This document shows positions 62,299 through 64,000 of a stretch of 64,000 bases of DNA, piece by piece; the stretch's first letter is position 1, and every line of letters begins with the position of its first letter. Position numbers and translations under genes: made by a program. This DNA comes from Vallitalea longa. GTDB lineage: Bacteria > Bacillota > Clostridia > Lachnospirales > Vallitaleaceae. The DNA lies in NCBI RefSeq assembly GCF_027923465.1, contig NZ_BRLB01000008.1, positions 124,001-188,000 on the forward strand, given 5' to 3'. The notes under the pieces were generated by a model that was not told the origin of the DNA, searched no databases, and worked only from the letters and a program-made list of their open reading frames with translations.

Positions 62299-64000
62299 TT
62301 AATCCTGCTTATTATAATTTCTTCTTAACTGTTCTAGATATACCAACAATACAGATATATCTGCTGGTGATACACCTGATATACGGGAAGCTTGACCTAT
62401 GGATCTAGGCTTAACACTATTTAGCTTTTGCATAGCTTCTATTCTTAACCCTTTTATCTGCTCATAATTCAAATCATTAGGTAAATATTTTTTCTCCAAT
62501 TTTTTAAATTGAGCTACCTGTTTTTGCTGACGACTTATATATCCTTCATATTTCAAAGAGATATTAACTTGTTCAATAATATCGTCATCAAAATCTTTTC
62601 TATCTTTATCGATTTCTTTTAGAATAACATAATTAAGTTCTGGTCTCCTTAGAAGTTCAGCCAAAGTACTTCCTGAACGTAATACAGAACTATTATATTT
62701 TTCTAAGAAACTGTTTACTTGATTATTAGCACCAACTGTAGTACTTTTTAATCTATCAATTTCTTCGTTTATCTTCTTTTCTTTTTCCAATACACAATTA
62801 TGTCTTTCATCTGAAATCAAACCAACTCTATGTCCGATTGCAGATAATCTCAGGTCTGCATTGTCTTGTCTAAGAAGTAATCTATATTCTGCTCTTGATG
62901 TCATCATACGATAAGGTTCATTAGTCCCTTTAGTAACCAAATCATCAATGAGAACACCTATATACGCATCAGATCTATCTAATACTATCTGTTCTTTTTC
63001 CAGTATTTTCATACTTGCATTTATTCCAGCAATAAGTCCTTGAGCTGCTGCTTCTTCATAACCAGAGCTACCATTAAATTGTCCTGCACTATATAATCCA
63101 GATATTTTTTTGAACTCAAGAGTAGGCTTTAATTGTAAAGGATTAATACAATCATATTCAATGGCATAACCAGGCCTCATAATAGAACATTTTTCTAGAC
63201 CAGGTAGAGTCCTTAACATATCTCTCTGAACATCTTCAGGAAGAGAACTAGACATACCTTGTACATACATTTCATTAGTATACTCCCCTTCTGGTTCTAG
63301 AAATACCTGATGCCTTTCTTTATCTTGAAATCTTACTACTTTATCTTCTATTGATGGGCAATATCTTGGTCCAGTACCTTCAATTACACCACTATATAGA
63401 GGAGATCTATCCAGATTTTTCTTAATGATATTATGAGTATTAGCATTAGTATAGGTTAACCAACAAGATATCTGGTCTCTCTTAATACCTTCCTCAGTAT
63501 TCAGAAATGAAAAAGGTACTATTTTCTCATCACCTTTTTGTTCCTCCATTTTTTTAAAATCCACTGTACTCTTATCAATTCTTGATGGAGTTCCTGTTTT
63601 GAATCTATACATCTCTATTCCTATATCCATTAAGCTATCAGTAAGATGATTAGCTGAAAGAAGTCCATTAGGTCCACTATTGATACTAACTTCTCCATAT
63701 ATGCAACGCGCCTTTAAGTAAGTTCCACTTGCTATAATAGCTGTTTTACAATTATATACTGCACCTGAAATCGTCTTTACTCCTATTATCCTATTATCTT
63801 CAACAATTATATCCGTTACTTCACTTTGTTTAATTATTAAGTTAGGAGTATTTTCTAGAACGATTTTCATTTCTTTTGAATAAGTAAATTTATCTGCTTG
63901 AGCCCTGAGTGAATGAACAGCAGGACCTTTACCAGTATTCAACATTCTTGATTGTAAATATGTCTTATCTATATTTTTCCCCATTTCACCACCTAGAGCA
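62299..64000 (-). CDS. mnmG: tRNA uridine-5-carboxymethylaminomethyl modification enzyme MnmG (partial, N-terminus outside window)
   Basis: About 567 residues of MnmG (GidA); the frame continues through the right edge, where [20 protein letters not shown] is in frame, so the N-terminal FAD-binding GxGxxG segment lies beyond base 64000. Visible family stretches are [105 protein letters not shown] and the C-terminal [20 protein letters not shown]. With MnmE it modifies wobble uridines. It is followed by rsmG and noc. mnmE, jag, yidC, rnpA and rpmH are expected just to the right. Confidence 0.97.
   Translation of the reverse strand, partial: ALGGEMGKNIDKTYLQSRMLNTGKGPAVHSLRAQADKFTYSKEMKIVLENTPNLIIKQSEVTDIIVEDNRIIGVKTISGAVYNCKTAIIASGTYLKARCIYGEVSINSGPNGLLSANHLTDSLMDIGIEMYRFKTGTPSRIDKSTVDFKKMEEQKGDEKIVPFSFLNTEEGIKRDQISCWLTYTNANTHNIIKKNLDRSPLYSGVIEGTGPRYCPSIEDKVVRFQDKERHQVFLEPEGEYTNEMYVQGMSSSLPEDVQRDMLRTLPGLEKCSIMRPGYAIEYDCINPLQLKPTLEFKKISGLYSAGQFNGSSGYEEAAAQGLIAGINASMKILEKEQIVLDRSDAYIGVLIDDLVTKGTNEPYRMMTSRAEYRLLLRQDNADLRLSAIGHRVGLISDERHNCVLEKEKKINEEIDRLKSTTVGANNQVNSFLEKYNSSVLRSGSTLAELLRRPELNYVILKEIDKDRKDFDDDIIEQVNISLKYEGYISRQQKQVAQFKKLEKKYLPNDLNYEQIKGLRIEAMQKLNSVKPRSIGQASRISGVSPADISVLLVYLEQLRRNYNKQD

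Overview
This window comes from a low-GC Gram-positive, spore-forming anaerobe of the class Clostridia. The evidence is strong AT bias, consensus Shine-Dalgarno sites, frequent TTG/GTG starts, a spore photoproduct lyase, a bifunctional AdhE, a T-box before serS, and DUF3881 and DUF4446 genes. A Lachnospirales or Vallitalea-like species would fit, but the species cannot be named from the sequence alone. The right-hand third lies beside the chromosome origin: mnmG-rsmG-noc, then soj/parA-spo0J/parB and three perfect parS sites. The origin itself should lie beyond base 64000.

Layout from left to right. 1-3079: a D-alanylation-like operon (phosphopantetheinyl transferase, adenylating enzyme, carrier protein, MBOAT acyltransferase cut by the window edge). 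3224-6168: a VanR/VanS-type two-component system with an alpha/beta hydrolase. 6300-8750: a secreted WG-repeat protein with an SLH-like C-terminus. 9204-11692: a hotdog thioesterase, tRNA-Arg(CCU) and two unrecognised exported proteins. 12166-19425: a disaccharide phosphorolysis cluster (LacI regulator, GH65 phosphorylase, sugar ABC importer, beta-phosphoglucomutase) with two LacI-type operators. 19994-25992 (+ strand): a tandem-duplicated M28 peptidase and a SWIM/SNF2 helicase. 26272-28258: a UV-repair pair (UvsE, SplB). 28526-32456: DUF3881, O-acetylhomoserine sulfhydrylase, and PhzF with a divergent HxlR regulator. 32636-41918: a xylose-type ABC importer (XylFGH-like) behind a sensory operon of two membrane-anchored binding proteins, a LytS/YesM-type kinase and a YesN-type regulator. 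42458-49134: an ArsR-type regulator, SerS with T-box, an HD-GYP phosphodiesterase, and AdhE with a Rex-like operator. 49232-52565: HAD phosphatase, UPF0180, DUF4446, ParB, ParA. 52566-54433: the parS region. 54434-64000: ArgS, DegS/DegU, an alpha/beta hydrolase, a GNAT acetyltransferase, Noc, RsmG and MnmG (cut by the window edge).

The genes form several coherent units. In the phosphorylase cluster, imported disaccharide would be split with phosphate to beta-glucose-1-phosphate, which beta-phosphoglucomutase converts to glucose-6-phosphate. The sensory operon resembles the XylFII-LytS/YesN three-component system but carries two different binding-protein sensors. ParA, ParB, Noc and parS form the chromosome segregation and nucleoid occlusion module.

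The most unusual feature is a family of 67-76 bp hairpin repeats. It has a conserved loop and arms that change in a compensatory way. Four of the five copies sit as two inverted pairs bracketing the three parS sites. Other observations worth a second look are a compact three-way-junction RNA candidate downstream of degU, three orphan promoter-terminator pairs that could be small RNAs, a 32-bp palindrome over the start of an exported-protein gene, and a spore photoproduct lyase lacking the cysteine used by the Bacillus enzyme. No insertion sequence, prophage or CRISPR array was seen.
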